A DNA stretch of 9,581 nucleotides, from contig JAGARL010000189.1 of NCBI GenBank assembly GCA_017622255.1, positions 1 through 9,581 of the forward strand. The letters are read 5' to 3'. The DNA is from Methanocorpusculum sp. (GTDB lineage Archaea > Halobacteriota > Methanomicrobia > Methanomicrobiales > Methanocorpusculaceae). The stretch's first letter is position 1. The number at the start of each line of letters is the position of its first letter. This document shows, piece after piece, positions 1 to 7,279 of this stretch. A model generated the notes under the pieces. It was not told the origin of the DNA, made no database searches, and saw only the letters and a program-made list of their open reading frames with translations. The position numbers and the translations under genes were made by a program.

Positions 1-248
1 GAGACCTCTTCTTCACCGATAACAAGAGCTCCGACACGGCGCAGCTCGCTGATGAGCTGATTTAACTGCTCTTCGGATGCGGCTCCGATTTTCATCTTTG
101 CGTAACTCGGGTCGGTCTTTTGTCTGCCGAGACTGAACTCTTCGGTGTCGAAGTCGCCGTTGTATTCGACGACCAAGTCCATTACTTTGGCTAAGATTCC
201 TGAGTCAACGATGTGACCGCGAAGTTCGATTTCCCGTGAAAACTTCAT
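1..248 (-). CDS. TIGR00300 / LOR-SDH family protein (ArgZ-like, possible archaeal ornithine cyclodeaminase), 5' part only
   Basis: The minus strand reads as an open frame from ATG at 248-246 to the left edge, giving about 82 residues. It begins MKFSREIELRGHIVDSG and continues with FSLGRQKTDPSYAKM and LISELRRVGA. This is the hallmark N-terminus of the TIGR00300/COG1915 family, known as the LOR/SDH N-terminal domain. In archaea the full protein is roughly 400 residues, with a C-terminal NAD-binding half. Members have been linked to ornithine cyclodeamination (ornithine to proline plus ammonia), and bacterial relatives carry an arginine dihydrolase domain. Only the N-terminal domain is visible, so the catalytic half and the exact activity cannot be judged. 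The start is firm because the family begins with this motif. No Shine-Dalgarno precedes it; a TATA-like TTTATC lies 30 nt upstream, which suggests a leaderless message. Confidence 0.85.
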   Translation of the reverse strand, partial: MKFSREIELRGHIVDSGILAKVMDLVVEYNGDFDTEEFSLGRQKTDPSYAKMKIGAASEEQLNQLISELRRVGALVIGEEEV

Positions 249-251
249 GAG

Positions 252-259
252 TATATATT
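252..259 (+). promoter_or_regulatory. TATA box of the DUF4011 helicase gene
   Basis: TATATATT is the best TATA match in the divergent intergenic region. Using the 25-30 nt spacing seen at other promoters in this window, transcription would start near 278-283. That leaves a leader of about 35-65 nt before the helicase start, depending on which ATG is used (318 or 345). The box lies only 3 bases from the start codon of the divergent gene, so the two core promoters interleave. Confidence 0.5.
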
Positions 260-270
260 GGCAGGGAGGA

Positions 271-280
271 GGGATAAACA
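271..280 (-). promoter_or_regulatory. TATA box of the TIGR00300 gene
   Basis: On the minus strand the sequence is TGTTTATCCC. Its TTTATC begins at 278, 30 nt before the A of the ATG at 248. The same TTTATCCC string stands 27 nt ahead of the hydrolase start at 7620. The geometry predicts transcription starting at or just before the start codon. Inferred from spacing and resemblance only. Confidence 0.5.
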
Positions 281-282
281 CA

Positions 283-318
283 GTGATACCGGAGAGTAAA
301 AGAGCCAAAAGAATCTAA
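283..318 (+). other. Possible 11-codon leader ORF overlapping the helicase start
   Basis: A GTG at 283 opens a frame encoding VIPESKRAKRI, with its TAA stop at 316-318. The stop shares its last A with the helicase ATG at 318 (TAATG). A purine-rich GGAGGAGGG at 265-273 sits 9 nt before the GTG, an ideal Shine-Dalgarno distance. However, the predicted transcription start lies at or after that motif, in which case the GTG would be almost leaderless. The peptide is basic and matches no family I know. It could be a translationally coupled leader or pure chance, since an 11-codon frame is easily random. Confidence 0.2.
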
Positions 319-3300
319 TGCTCCAAACCCCCATATACTACACAATGACAACAGGCCCATCAGATCTGGAAGAACTGCGAAACCGCCTGCTCGACCTGAC
401 TCTTCGAAATAATCTCCTAAACTATAAACCCTCTGCCGCGAGGTCAATAGAGATTGTCGAATCCCGCTTATCCGAGATATACCAATCCCTTGTCTTGGAC
501 GAGAAAGGCATGAAGTTCCAGCCGGGAGAAAAGGATACCTCCTCTGCTCCCGAAGAAAAGAACATCTGGAAATACCCGATCTTCTCCAAAAGCGCAAAGC
601 ACACCGACCTTGTCTTAGATACTCCCTATACCGATATTGAGCTGAGAAAGAAACTCTACAGCCTCCAGAACAAGAGCCGGACTGTCTTTGAAGAGCAGGG
701 ATACCCAACGCTCTATCTTGCCGTCGGCTTTGTCCAGTGGACGGAAAACGAATCTGCCAAACCCTTAAAAGCTCCGCTTCTCTTACTGCCGGTCGATCTG
801 GAACGGCAGAAAGTCAAAGAAAACTATACCCTGCGCTGGTCAGGCGAAGATCCTGTTGTCTCCTTATCGCTTTCCGCCAAGTTTGCCGAGCAGGGAATCG
901 AACTGCCGGATTTAGGACATCCGGAAAGTGCCGCCGATGTCAGCGCATTCTTTGCGTCTGTTGAGGAAATCATCAAAGAAAAGGGCTGGACGCTTTGTCC
1001 AGAGGTTGTGCTTGACCTCTTCAGCTTCAAGAAGTATGTGATGTTCAAAGACCTCGACCCGGCAAGCTGGGGAGAGGACTTTGCAATCGAAGACAATCCG
1101 TTAATCGACTCCATCTTCCACCCGACCGAAGCTCCGGCAGAAACAGAAGACCTGCCGGAAGCATCAGGCGACTGCTTCAACATCGTTGATGCAGACTCAT
1201 CCCAGCTTGCGGTCATCCGCGAAGCAAAAGCCGGAAAGAACCTCGTGGTCGAAGGTCCTCCGGGAACCGGAAAGAGCCAGACGATTGCAAACATGATTGC
1301 CGAAATGCTGTCTGCCGGCAAGACGGTTCTGTTCGTCAGCGAAAAGATGGCGGCATTAGAGGTCGTCAAGCGAAGGCTTGACAGTGCGGGACTTTCGCGC
1401 TTCTGCTTAGAGCTCCACAGCCAGACGGCAAAGAAGGTCGAGTTCATCAGAGAACTCGAACGCTGTATTCAGCATCCGTCATCCCCTGCCGTAGATTCCC
1501 GCGACAACACCCAGATGGAAGCGCTGAAGACGGAGCTTTCCGGCTACTGCAGTGAGCTGCGTGAGCCGATTGGCGCCTGCGGTTTTTCCCCGTATGACTT
1601 GTTCGGCATTCGCGAACAGTACCGCTACGAGTTCGAAAACAGCCCGGGCAGAAAGAACTTCCGCCTGCCGAAGGTAGCAGTTGAAAATGCGTCAGCAATC
1701 ACGCCGGAGGATTATCAGGCGGCAGTATCAGCCTTAGCGGATATCGAATCCTACATCCCGTCCATTCTTCGCGACGGAGAAAACCTCTCCACGCATCCGT
1801 GGGCAGAGACCAGACCAGGTATGATTCTTCCCGCAGACCGGGATGAAATCCATGATGCCGCTGTATCCTACCGCGACGGAATCGAACGTCTGGTCTGTGC
1901 AATGCGTTCAGTATCCGAAGCGGCAGAGATTCCAATTCCAAGAAGCGAGACGGATGTTCCGCTGATGCTCGAAATCTGCCGCACGCTCACCTCGGAGTTT
2001 ACCGCATCTCCGGAGATTTTAGCCAACCGCTTATGGGACAACACCGAAGCGGTTGACCGTTTAATTTCCCGCATGAAGAAGCTCTCCGAGACACGCCAGA
2101 AGATTCTCGGAATCTTCACGCCGGAGATTTTCGACAGAAACCCTGCCCGCCTCTACTCCGAGTTCATGAAGTACTCGGAGAAGAATGTCATCAGCAAACT
2201 CTTCTCCGGAGACTTCAAGCGCCTCAAAGAGGAACTGCGCGGCTACTACGGCGGCTCGCTTCCAACCGATTCCGTGATTCTTTCCGATTTGAAGGAGGCA
2301 AGAAACTATCTGACGGACAGAGACGGCTGGCTTTCCGAGGAACGCAGTTACCGCTCGCTCTTTGAGCCGGTCTGGAACGGTGAGGAAACGGATGCCGCAG
2401 TGCTTCGTGCTTACCACCAGTGGGTAACAGCAGTCCGCACGATGGTGTCCGAAGGACTCATCACGGAAAAGACCGTCTCGCGTATCGCCGAAGGCAGTCT
2501 GAACCCGGAGGTCATGGCTGAGCTCTTCACAGAACTCGAGGCCGCGGCAAAAGCCCACAGCGAACAGTCCGCGATGCTGTATGCACGGCTCGGCATTGAT
2601 GAGATTTCCGATGAAGTCACCTTTGGCCAGATGCGCCGTCAGGCTGATATCTGGATTACGGACATTGACCGGATTGAGGAGTGGAGCAAGTTCCTCGCAT
2701 ACGCCGAAGTCTGTGCAGGAACTGCGGCAGCACCGGTTCTCCCGCTCATCATGACGGACAAGATTGACCATGACGCACTGATTCCGGCATTCTTAACCGG
2801 CTATGCCGATGCACTCCTCAAAGAGGCATACCAGCAGCGCCCAATCCTTGCCCACTTCTCGCAGATGCCGCATGAGCAAAAAATTGCGGCGTTCAAAGAG
2901 TTCGACCGCCAGCAGGTTGCATCTAATGCAAAACGGCTCGTGCAGATTCTGGACGGAAATATTCCGGAACTCTTCACCGGAGCATCCCGCGAGTCGGAGA
3001 TGGGAGTCTTAACCGGCGAGTTCAACAGAAAACGCGGCCACATGTCGATTCGCTCTCTGATGACCAAGTCGGGTTCACTTATCCAGAAGATTAAGCCGTG
3101 CTTTATGATGAGTCCCTTATCTGTTGCACAGTACTTAGACCCGCGGTCGGTGATGTTTGATATCATCATCTTCGATGAGGCAAGTCAGGTCAAGCCGGAG
3201 GATGCCTTAGGAGCACTGATGCGCGGACGGCAGTTAGTCGTTATGGGAGATTCCCGTCAGCTTCCGCCGACCACTTTCTTCGACCAGATTGGCGGCGCAG

Positions 3301-5042
3301 AAGACGATGAGGAGGAGGAAAGTACCGCAGGCATCACCGATATGGAAAGCCTGCTGCATGTCTGCAAGCAGTCGTTTGTTACCAAACGGCTTCGCTGGCA
3401 CTACCGCTCGCGGCATGAGTCTTTGATTGCCGTCTCCAACGCGGAGTTCTATGACGGAACGCTGCAGGTCTTCCCGTCTCCAATGCACGACACCGACGAC
3501 TTAGGTCTCTCGCTTGTCCATCTCCCGGATACGGTTTACGAACGCGGAAAGGCAGGCGTCAACCGCGGCGAGGCAAAGGCGGTTGCCGAGGCTGTCCTTG
3601 ACTACTACCGCAGATTCCCAAACAAAACGTTAGGCGTTGCTACCTTCTCCACCCGTCAGCAGGAGCTGATTCGCCGCGAAGTGGACATTCTCCTCCGCGA
3701 CAATCCGGATGTGGAAGCAGCCATGCGCCCTGAAAACGGCGAACACTTCTTCGTCAAGAATCTGGAAACTGTGCAGGGTGATGAGCGTGACACCATGCTT
3801 ATCTCCATCGGCTACGGATTTGACGAAAACCACCGGCTTTCCCGAAACTTCGGTCCGCTCAACCAGACCGGCGGCGAGCGCCGCTTAAATGTCTTAATCA
3901 CGCGTGCCCGCGAGCGCTGTGTGGTCTTTGCAAACTTCAGAGGCTATGACTTACCGGTCGAATCTGACACGCCGGACGGTGTTGCGGCTCTTTCCGCATT
4001 CCTGACCTATGCAGAGACCAGAAATGCGGCACCGCTCGCCGCAGGCGAGGACATCAGTTCTGATGTTGCAGACCTCTTCCCAGAGACCGTTGCCCGCATG
4101 CTCGAAGACAAAGGCTATGCGGTTGCTAGAAATGTCGGTTGTGCAGGATTCAGAATCGACCTGGCAGTTCTCCATCCGGAAACGGAAGGCGTTTACATGG
4201 CAGGTATTCTCTGCGACGGACCGTTCTACTGGTCTGCCGCAGACGCACGCGACCGCGACCGTCTCCGCGGACAGGTTTTGGAAGGGCTTGGCTGGAATCT
4301 TATCCGCATCTGGTCTCCCGAATGGTTCCAGCATCCTGCATCCTGCACCAAAGTGCTCTTAGACTTCCTCGAAGAAGCCGCAAAGAAAGAGCCGCTGAAA
4401 CTCTCCGTCGAACCGCTGCCGGAAATTATCCCTGAAACAGTCGAGGAAGAAGAACCGGCAGAAGATCCGGTGGGAGAGGCAAAGTCCGCAGAGCCGACCT
4501 CCTCATCCGGAGGTTTTGTGCCGTATGCCGTCTGTGACGCCTGTGTTCTCCAGAGCTACAACCAGTTTGCCTCTGTGCAGGATTCCATCCTCCAGACAGC
4601 CATTGTGGAAATTGTCCGGGCAGAAGGGCCAATCTCCGAAGCACAGCTGATTGCCCGCATCAAAGAGTTAGGACGCGTGCCCCGCATGACTGCAGGCATC
4701 AAAGAACGCATTGCAAACCTTGCGGATGCTTCTGTTACCGAAGGCACCCTCATCTGCGATGCAGAAAAGTTCTACGCAATCTCCGGCGGAGAGCTTACTG
4801 CCCGCATCCGCGAAGGCAAGTGGTCTGCTGCAGATGTCTCCTTAGGCGAGATTGCCCTTGCCGCAAAAATCATCCTCGAAAAACAGTTTTCAACGCCCAT
4901 GGCTGACCTGGTAAAACAGACTGCCGCAAGCCTTGGATTCAAAGCAACCGCCGCAGTAAAACAGCGCGTTGAAGCAGGAGTTGATGCCGCATGCGCATCC
5001 GGCATGATTCTTGTGGAAAATGACGTCTGCAAAGCGGCATAA
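318..5042 (+). CDS. DUF4011 superfamily 1 helicase with Vsr-like (MTES_1575) nuclease fold and DUF3320, probable antiviral defence protein
   Basis: This is a 1574-residue cytoplasmic protein with no signal peptide or membrane segment. The N-terminus (DLEELRNRLLDLTLRNNLLNY) is the DUF4011 signature. An SF1 (Upf1-like) helicase core follows: Walker A GPPGTGKS at 313-320, motif II FDEASQ at 952-957, motif III MGDSRQLPP at 976-984, then RLRWHYRS at 1024-1031, VQGDERD at 1152-1158 and LITRARER ending near 1200. About 630 residues, probably largely helical, separate motifs I and II, as is usual in this family. Next comes a restriction-endonuclease-like segment at about 1254-1345 (FRIDLAV, ILCDG, RDRDRLR, RIWSPEW). 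A Glu/Pro-rich linker at about 1361-1398 leads to a DUF3320-like domain (EGPISEAQLIARI) and a C-terminal tail. All helicase motifs are intact, so ATP-driven nucleic-acid translocation is expected. DUF4011-helicase-Vsr proteins have been reported as single-gene antiphage systems, as I recall under the name Hhe. That is family knowledge; the defence role here is inferred. ATG at 345 (MTTGPSDLEE) is an equally plausible start. A neighbouring methyltransferase or second defence subunit is absent. Confidence 0.9.
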   Translation: MLQTPIYYTMTTGPSDLEELRNRLLDLTLRNNLLNYKPSAARSIEIVESRLSEIYQSLVLDEKGMKFQPGEKDTSSAPEEKNIWKYPIFSKSAKHTDLVLDTPYTDIELRKKLYSLQNKSRTVFEEQGYPTLYLAVGFVQWTENESAKPLKAPLLLLPVDLERQKVKENYTLRWSGEDPVVSLSLSAKFAEQGIELPDLGHPESAADVSAFFASVEEIIKEKGWTLCPEVVLDLFSFKKYVMFKDLDPASWGEDFAIEDNPLIDSIFHPTEAPAETEDLPEASGDCFNIVDADSSQLAVIREAKAGKNLVVEGPPGTGKSQTIANMIAEMLSAGKTVLFVSEKMAALEVVKRRLDSAGLSRFCLELHSQTAKKVEFIRELERCIQHPSSPAVDSRDNTQMEALKTELSGYCSELREPIGACGFSPYDLFGIREQYRYEFENSPGRKNFRLPKVAVENASAITPEDYQAAVSALADIESYIPSILRDGENLSTHPWAETRPGMILPADRDEIHDAAVSYRDGIERLVCAMRSVSEAAEIPIPRSETDVPLMLEICRTLTSEFTASPEILANRLWDNTEAVDRLISRMKKLSETRQKILGIFTPEIFDRNPARLYSEFMKYSEKNVISKLFSGDFKRLKEELRGYYGGSLPTDSVILSDLKEARNYLTDRDGWLSEERSYRSLFEPVWNGEETDAAVLRAYHQWVTAVRTMVSEGLITEKTVSRIAEGSLNPEVMAELFTELEAAAKAHSEQSAMLYARLGIDEISDEVTFGQMRRQADIWITDIDRIEEWSKFLAYAEVCAGTAAAPVLPLIMTDKIDHDALIPAFLTGYADALLKEAYQQRPILAHFSQMPHEQKIAAFKEFDRQQVASNAKRLVQILDGNIPELFTGASRESEMGVLTGEFNRKRGHMSIRSLMTKSGSLIQKIKPCFMMSPLSVAQYLDPRSVMFDIIIFDEASQVKPEDALGALMRGRQLVVMGDSRQLPPTTFFDQIGGAEDDEEEESTAGITDMESLLHVCKQSFVTKRLRWHYRSRHESLIAVSNAEFYDGTLQVFPSPMHDTDDLGLSLVHLPDTVYERGKAGVNRGEAKAVAEAVLDYYRRFPNKTLGVATFSTRQQELIRREVDILLRDNPDVEAAMRPENGEHFFVKNLETVQGDERDTMLISIGYGFDENHRLSRNFGPLNQTGGERRLNVLITRARERCVVFANFRGYDLPVESDTPDGVAALSAFLTYAETRNAAPLAAGEDISSDVADLFPETVARMLEDKGYAVARNVGCAGFRIDLAVLHPETEGVYMAGILCDGPFYWSAADARDRDRLRGQVLEGLGWNLIRIWSPEWFQHPASCTKVLLDFLEEAAKKEPLKLSVEPLPEIIPETVEEEEPAEDPVGEAKSAEPTSSSGGFVPYAVCDACVLQSYNQFASVQDSILQTAIVEIVRAEGPISEAQLIARIKELGRVPRMTAGIKERIANLADASVTEGTLICDAEKFYAISGGELTARIREGKWSAADVSLGEIALAAKIILEKQFSTPMADLVKQTAASLGFKATAAVKQRVEAGVDAACASGMILVENDVCKAA

Positions 5043-5051
5043 CCCATACAC

Positions 5052-5057
5052 TTTTTT
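5052..5057 (+). terminator. Oligo-T terminator after the helicase gene
   Basis: A run of six T follows the helicase stop by 9 nt, without a convincing hairpin. Archaeal RNA polymerase commonly stops at such U-tracts. The run is short and only 21 nt before the next gene, so read-through into the transporter operon is possible. Confidence 0.4.
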
Positions 5058-5078
5058 GACCTATGACTGCCAATAATA

Positions 5079-5783
5079 ATGGCAGAACAACAGGATTTTC
5101 TCATGGTTGATATTTCCGCACTGACAAACTCGGCAGGATATCTGCTCGAAGGCGTACTCGTAACCCTTCTTCTGGTAGCTCTGTCTCTCTTCATCGGCTT
5201 CGTCTGCGGAATAGTGCTGACTTTAGGGCAGGTATACGGTCCAAAGGTTATCAAAAAACTTGTCGGGATTTACGTCTGGTTCTTCCGCGGTCTCCCGAAC
5301 ATCGTCTTACTCTTCCTGTTCTACTTTGCTTTGTTCCCCTTCATGGGGCTTGACCTTCCCGCATTCTTTGTCGCGGTAACCGTTCTTGGAATGCGAAGCG
5401 CTGCATATCAGTCGCAGATTTTCCGCGGAGCAATTGAATCGATTGCCTCGGGACAGATGCTTGCCGCCCGTTCTCTTGGCATGACCAAATGGCAGGCAAT
5501 CCGCTCCATCATCCTTCCGCAGACCCTGCGTCTCTCGCTTCCGGGATGGTCAAATGAATATCCGGTTTTATTAACCGACTCTTCGGTGGCCTATGTAATC
5601 GGTGTTGCCGAACTCTTAACCAGAACCGCACAGGTCATCTCCAGAACCGGAGAGCCGATGCTCCTCTATCTGTCCTGTGCACTGATGTTTATCCTGCTCA
5701 ACTACGGTGGTATGATGCTTATCCAGCTTATTGAAAAGAAAACGCACATTCCGGGACTTGGACCGGAAGGAGGCGAGGCATGA
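5079..5783 (+). CDS. Polar amino acid ABC transporter permease (HisM/GlnP type), first subunit
   Basis: This 234-residue inner-membrane permease has about five hydrophobic segments (near residues 25-50, 60-85, 90-110, 150-175 and 200-220). It carries the cytoplasmic EAA loop ESIASGQMLAARSLGMTK, with the LPQ that follows it, through which it would contact the ATPase. YGPK and FFRGLPNIVLLF are typical of the HAAT-type (histidine, glutamine, arginine) amino acid permeases. The ATG at 5079 is preferred over the one at 5103. From 5079 there are 24 residues before the GVLVTL of helix 1, exactly as many as in the second permease before GLWVTL. No Shine-Dalgarno is visible. The stop overlaps the start of the ATPase (ATGA), so the two are co-translated. 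Substrate specificity cannot be read from the sequence. Confidence 0.9.
   Translation: MAEQQDFLMVDISALTNSAGYLLEGVLVTLLLVALSLFIGFVCGIVLTLGQVYGPKVIKKLVGIYVWFFRGLPNIVLLFLFYFALFPFMGLDLPAFFVAVTVLGMRSAAYQSQIFRGAIESIASGQMLAARSLGMTKWQAIRSIILPQTLRLSLPGWSNEYPVLLTDSSVAYVIGVAELLTRTAQVISRTGEPMLLYLSCALMFILLNYGGMMLIQLIEKKTHIPGLGPEGGEA
5767..5773 (+). promoter_or_regulatory. Shine-Dalgarno site of the ABC ATPase gene
   Basis: AAGGAGG ends 6 nt before the ATG at 5780, inside the 3' end of the permease gene. It is the strongest ribosome binding site in the window apart from the purine tract at 265-273. It fits an internal operon gene, in contrast to the leaderless first genes nearby. Confidence 0.75.
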
Positions 5784-6520
5784 CCGAACCGATTCTCCGC
5801 GTGGAAAATCTGACCAAGACCTACGGTGACCTCGAGGTCTTAAAGGGTGTCTCCTTTGATGTCTATCCGGGAGAAAAGAAGGTCTTTATTGGACCTTCCG
5901 GTACCGGAAAGTCCACGCTTCTTCGCTGTATCAACCTCTTAACCGAACCGGACGGCGGTTCGGTGTACTTAAACGGTGAAGAGGTCACGAACTCGGGAAG
6001 AAAAATCAACGACTACCGGCAGAAGATGGGAATGGTCTTCCAGAACTTCAACCTCTTCGACCACTTAACGGCAGTCCGCAATGTCGAGCTGGCACTTCTC
6101 AAAGTCAAGAAGATGGGAAAGAAGGAAGCCCGCGAGAAGGCACTCTTTGAGCTTGAGCGTGTCGGCATGCTCGACTGGGCAGACCACTATCCGGCACAGC
6201 TTTCCGGCGGTCAGGCACAGCGTGTCTCTATTGCCCGCGCCTTAGCTATGGACCCGGAGGTCATGCTCTTTGATGAGCCGACCTCTGCTCTTGATCCGGA
6301 ACTCAAGCGCGAAGTAATGGAGGTTATGCGAAAGCTTGCCGCACAGGGTATGACCTGTCTTGTGGTAACCCACGAGATGAAATTTGCAACCTCCTTTGCC
6401 TCCGAGATTCTCTTAATGGAAAAGGGAGAGATCATCGAACGCGGAAAGCCGGAGGACATCCCGACCAGCCCGTCCTTTGAACGCATGAGAGCATTCATGG
6501 GTGCATATACCGAAGAGTAA
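5780..6520 (+). CDS. Polar amino acid ABC transporter ATP-binding protein (GlnQ/HisP type)
   Basis: This 246-residue ABC ATPase has every catalytic motif in place: Walker A GPSGTGKS at 38-45, Q-loop glutamine at 88 (VFQNFNLF), signature LSGGQ at 141-145, Walker B VMLFDEP at 161-167 with catalytic Glu166, D-loop SALD, and the switch histidine in VVTHEM at 198. Its length and the FNLFDHLTAVRNV and LVVTHEMKFA stretches are characteristic of the polar amino acid subfamily. It would act as a dimer on the cytoplasmic face and power import through the two permeases. Its start overlaps the upstream permease by 4 nt and its stop is 1 nt before the downstream permease, so the three form a tight operon. 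Confidence 0.95.
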   Translation: MTEPILRVENLTKTYGDLEVLKGVSFDVYPGEKKVFIGPSGTGKSTLLRCINLLTEPDGGSVYLNGEEVTNSGRKINDYRQKMGMVFQNFNLFDHLTAVRNVELALLKVKKMGKKEAREKALFELERVGMLDWADHYPAQLSGGQAQRVSIARALAMDPEVMLFDEPTSALDPELKREVMEVMRKLAAQGMTCLVVTHEMKFATSFASEILLMEKGEIIERGKPEDIPTSPSFERMRAFMGAYTEE

Positions 6521-6521
6521 C

Positions 6522-7220
6522 ATGGATATTGTACAGTATCTCATCGACCAGATTCCCTTCTGGACTGACATTCTGCTTCCGGCGTTAGTTGACGGTCTGT
6601 GGGTAACCCTCCAGCTGGTGGCGCTGACTGCACCCTTTGGTTTCCTTCTGGGATTCCTGATTGCCGTCTGCCGTGTCTATGGTCCAAAGCCTGTTAGGGC
6701 ATTAGCGAAGCTCTATGTCATCTTCTTTAGAGGATGTCCGCTTCTGGTGCTTCTGTTCCTGCTGTACTTTGGTCTGCCGTCAATTGGAATCGTGCTTGGT
6801 TCGTATCTTTCGGCGCTGTTCGGTTTCATATTGTGTAACTCGGCATACAACTCCGAGTATTTACGCGGCGGTCTTCAGTCGATTAAGGGGGGACAGATGC
6901 TTGCCGCACGCTCACTTGGTATGACCAAGATTCAGGCAATCATCCATGTGGTAATCCCGCAGGCATTCCGCCGTGCACTCCCGGGCGTCTCCAACGAGTT
7001 CATTTACCTCATCAAGTACTCATCTCTTGCCTATGTGGTAACGGTTATCGAAATGACCGGAGCAGCAAAAATTATCGCGACAAAATACTTCGCCTACTTT
7101 GAGGCATTCGCGGCGGTTGGTATCTTCTATCTGATTCTGGTGTCCTTCGCAACCATTGCTCTGAACAAGCTTGAGAAGAAGCTTGCCATCCCCGGTGTTT
7201 CCGGTGCGAAGCAGGAATAA
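6522..7220 (+). CDS. Polar amino acid ABC transporter permease (HisQ/GlnP type), second subunit
   Basis: This is a 232-residue permease, paralogous to the first subunit. Shared features are VYGPK, FFRG.P...LLFL.YF and an EAA loop containing the same GQMLAARSLGMTK followed by IPQAFRRALPG. It has about five predicted membrane segments. The frame extends upstream to GTG at 6501, inside the ATPase gene. ATG at 6522 is chosen because it begins 1 nt after the ATPase stop and gives the same 24-residue lead into helix 1 as the first permease. With two distinct permeases, the channel is probably a heterodimer, as in HisQM systems. The divergent C-terminal halves would shape the substrate path. The periplasmic-type (surface) binding protein that such importers need is not encoded in the window. 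Confidence 0.9.
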   Translation: MDIVQYLIDQIPFWTDILLPALVDGLWVTLQLVALTAPFGFLLGFLIAVCRVYGPKPVRALAKLYVIFFRGCPLLVLLFLLYFGLPSIGIVLGSYLSALFGFILCNSAYNSEYLRGGLQSIKGGQMLAARSLGMTKIQAIIHVVIPQAFRRALPGVSNEFIYLIKYSSLAYVVTVIEMTGAAKIIATKYFAYFEAFAAVGIFYLILVSFATIALNKLEKKLAIPGVSGAKQE

Positions 7221-7225
7221 CTCTC

Positions 7226-7232
7226 TTTTTTT
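7226..7232 (+). terminator. Oligo-T terminator after the transporter operon
   Basis: Seven consecutive T begin 6 nt after the permease stop and precede a new promoter. No stable stem is evident, which is normal for archaeal intrinsic termination. Confidence 0.5.
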
Positions 7233-7249
7233 GCATTCAGCCGTTTACA

Positions 7250-7257
7250 TTTAAATA
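7250..7257 (+). promoter_or_regulatory. TATA box of the DUF5654-type gene
   Basis: TTTAAATA begins exactly 30 nt before the ATG at 7280. There is no Shine-Dalgarno between them. The spacing predicts a leaderless transcript and separates this gene from the transporter operon. Confidence 0.6.
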
Positions 7258-7279
7258 GTTTCTTCGCCAATGTATCAGT

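Noticed and set aside
205..708. Minus-strand frame of 167 residues spanning the divergent promoter
   Set aside because: It overlaps the helicase start and the promoter region, is out of frame with the recognised TIGR00300 protein, and shows no domain.
824..2771. Long minus-strand open frames inside the helicase gene (824-1447 and 2061-2771)
   Set aside because: They lie fully antisense to well-conserved helicase codons, have low-complexity Ser/Arg-rich or motif-free translations, and no promoter or ribosome site. They are composition shadows.
5103..5105. Internal ATG as start of the first permease, with AATAATA about 30 nt upstream
   Set aside because: The leaderless geometry fits, but the 24-residue agreement with the paralogous permease favours 5079. 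It is kept only as an alternative.
6501..6521. Upstream GTG start for the second permease
   Set aside because: It would overlap the ATPase by 20 nt; ATG at 6522 gives an N-terminus equal in length to the first permease and lies right after the ATPase stop.
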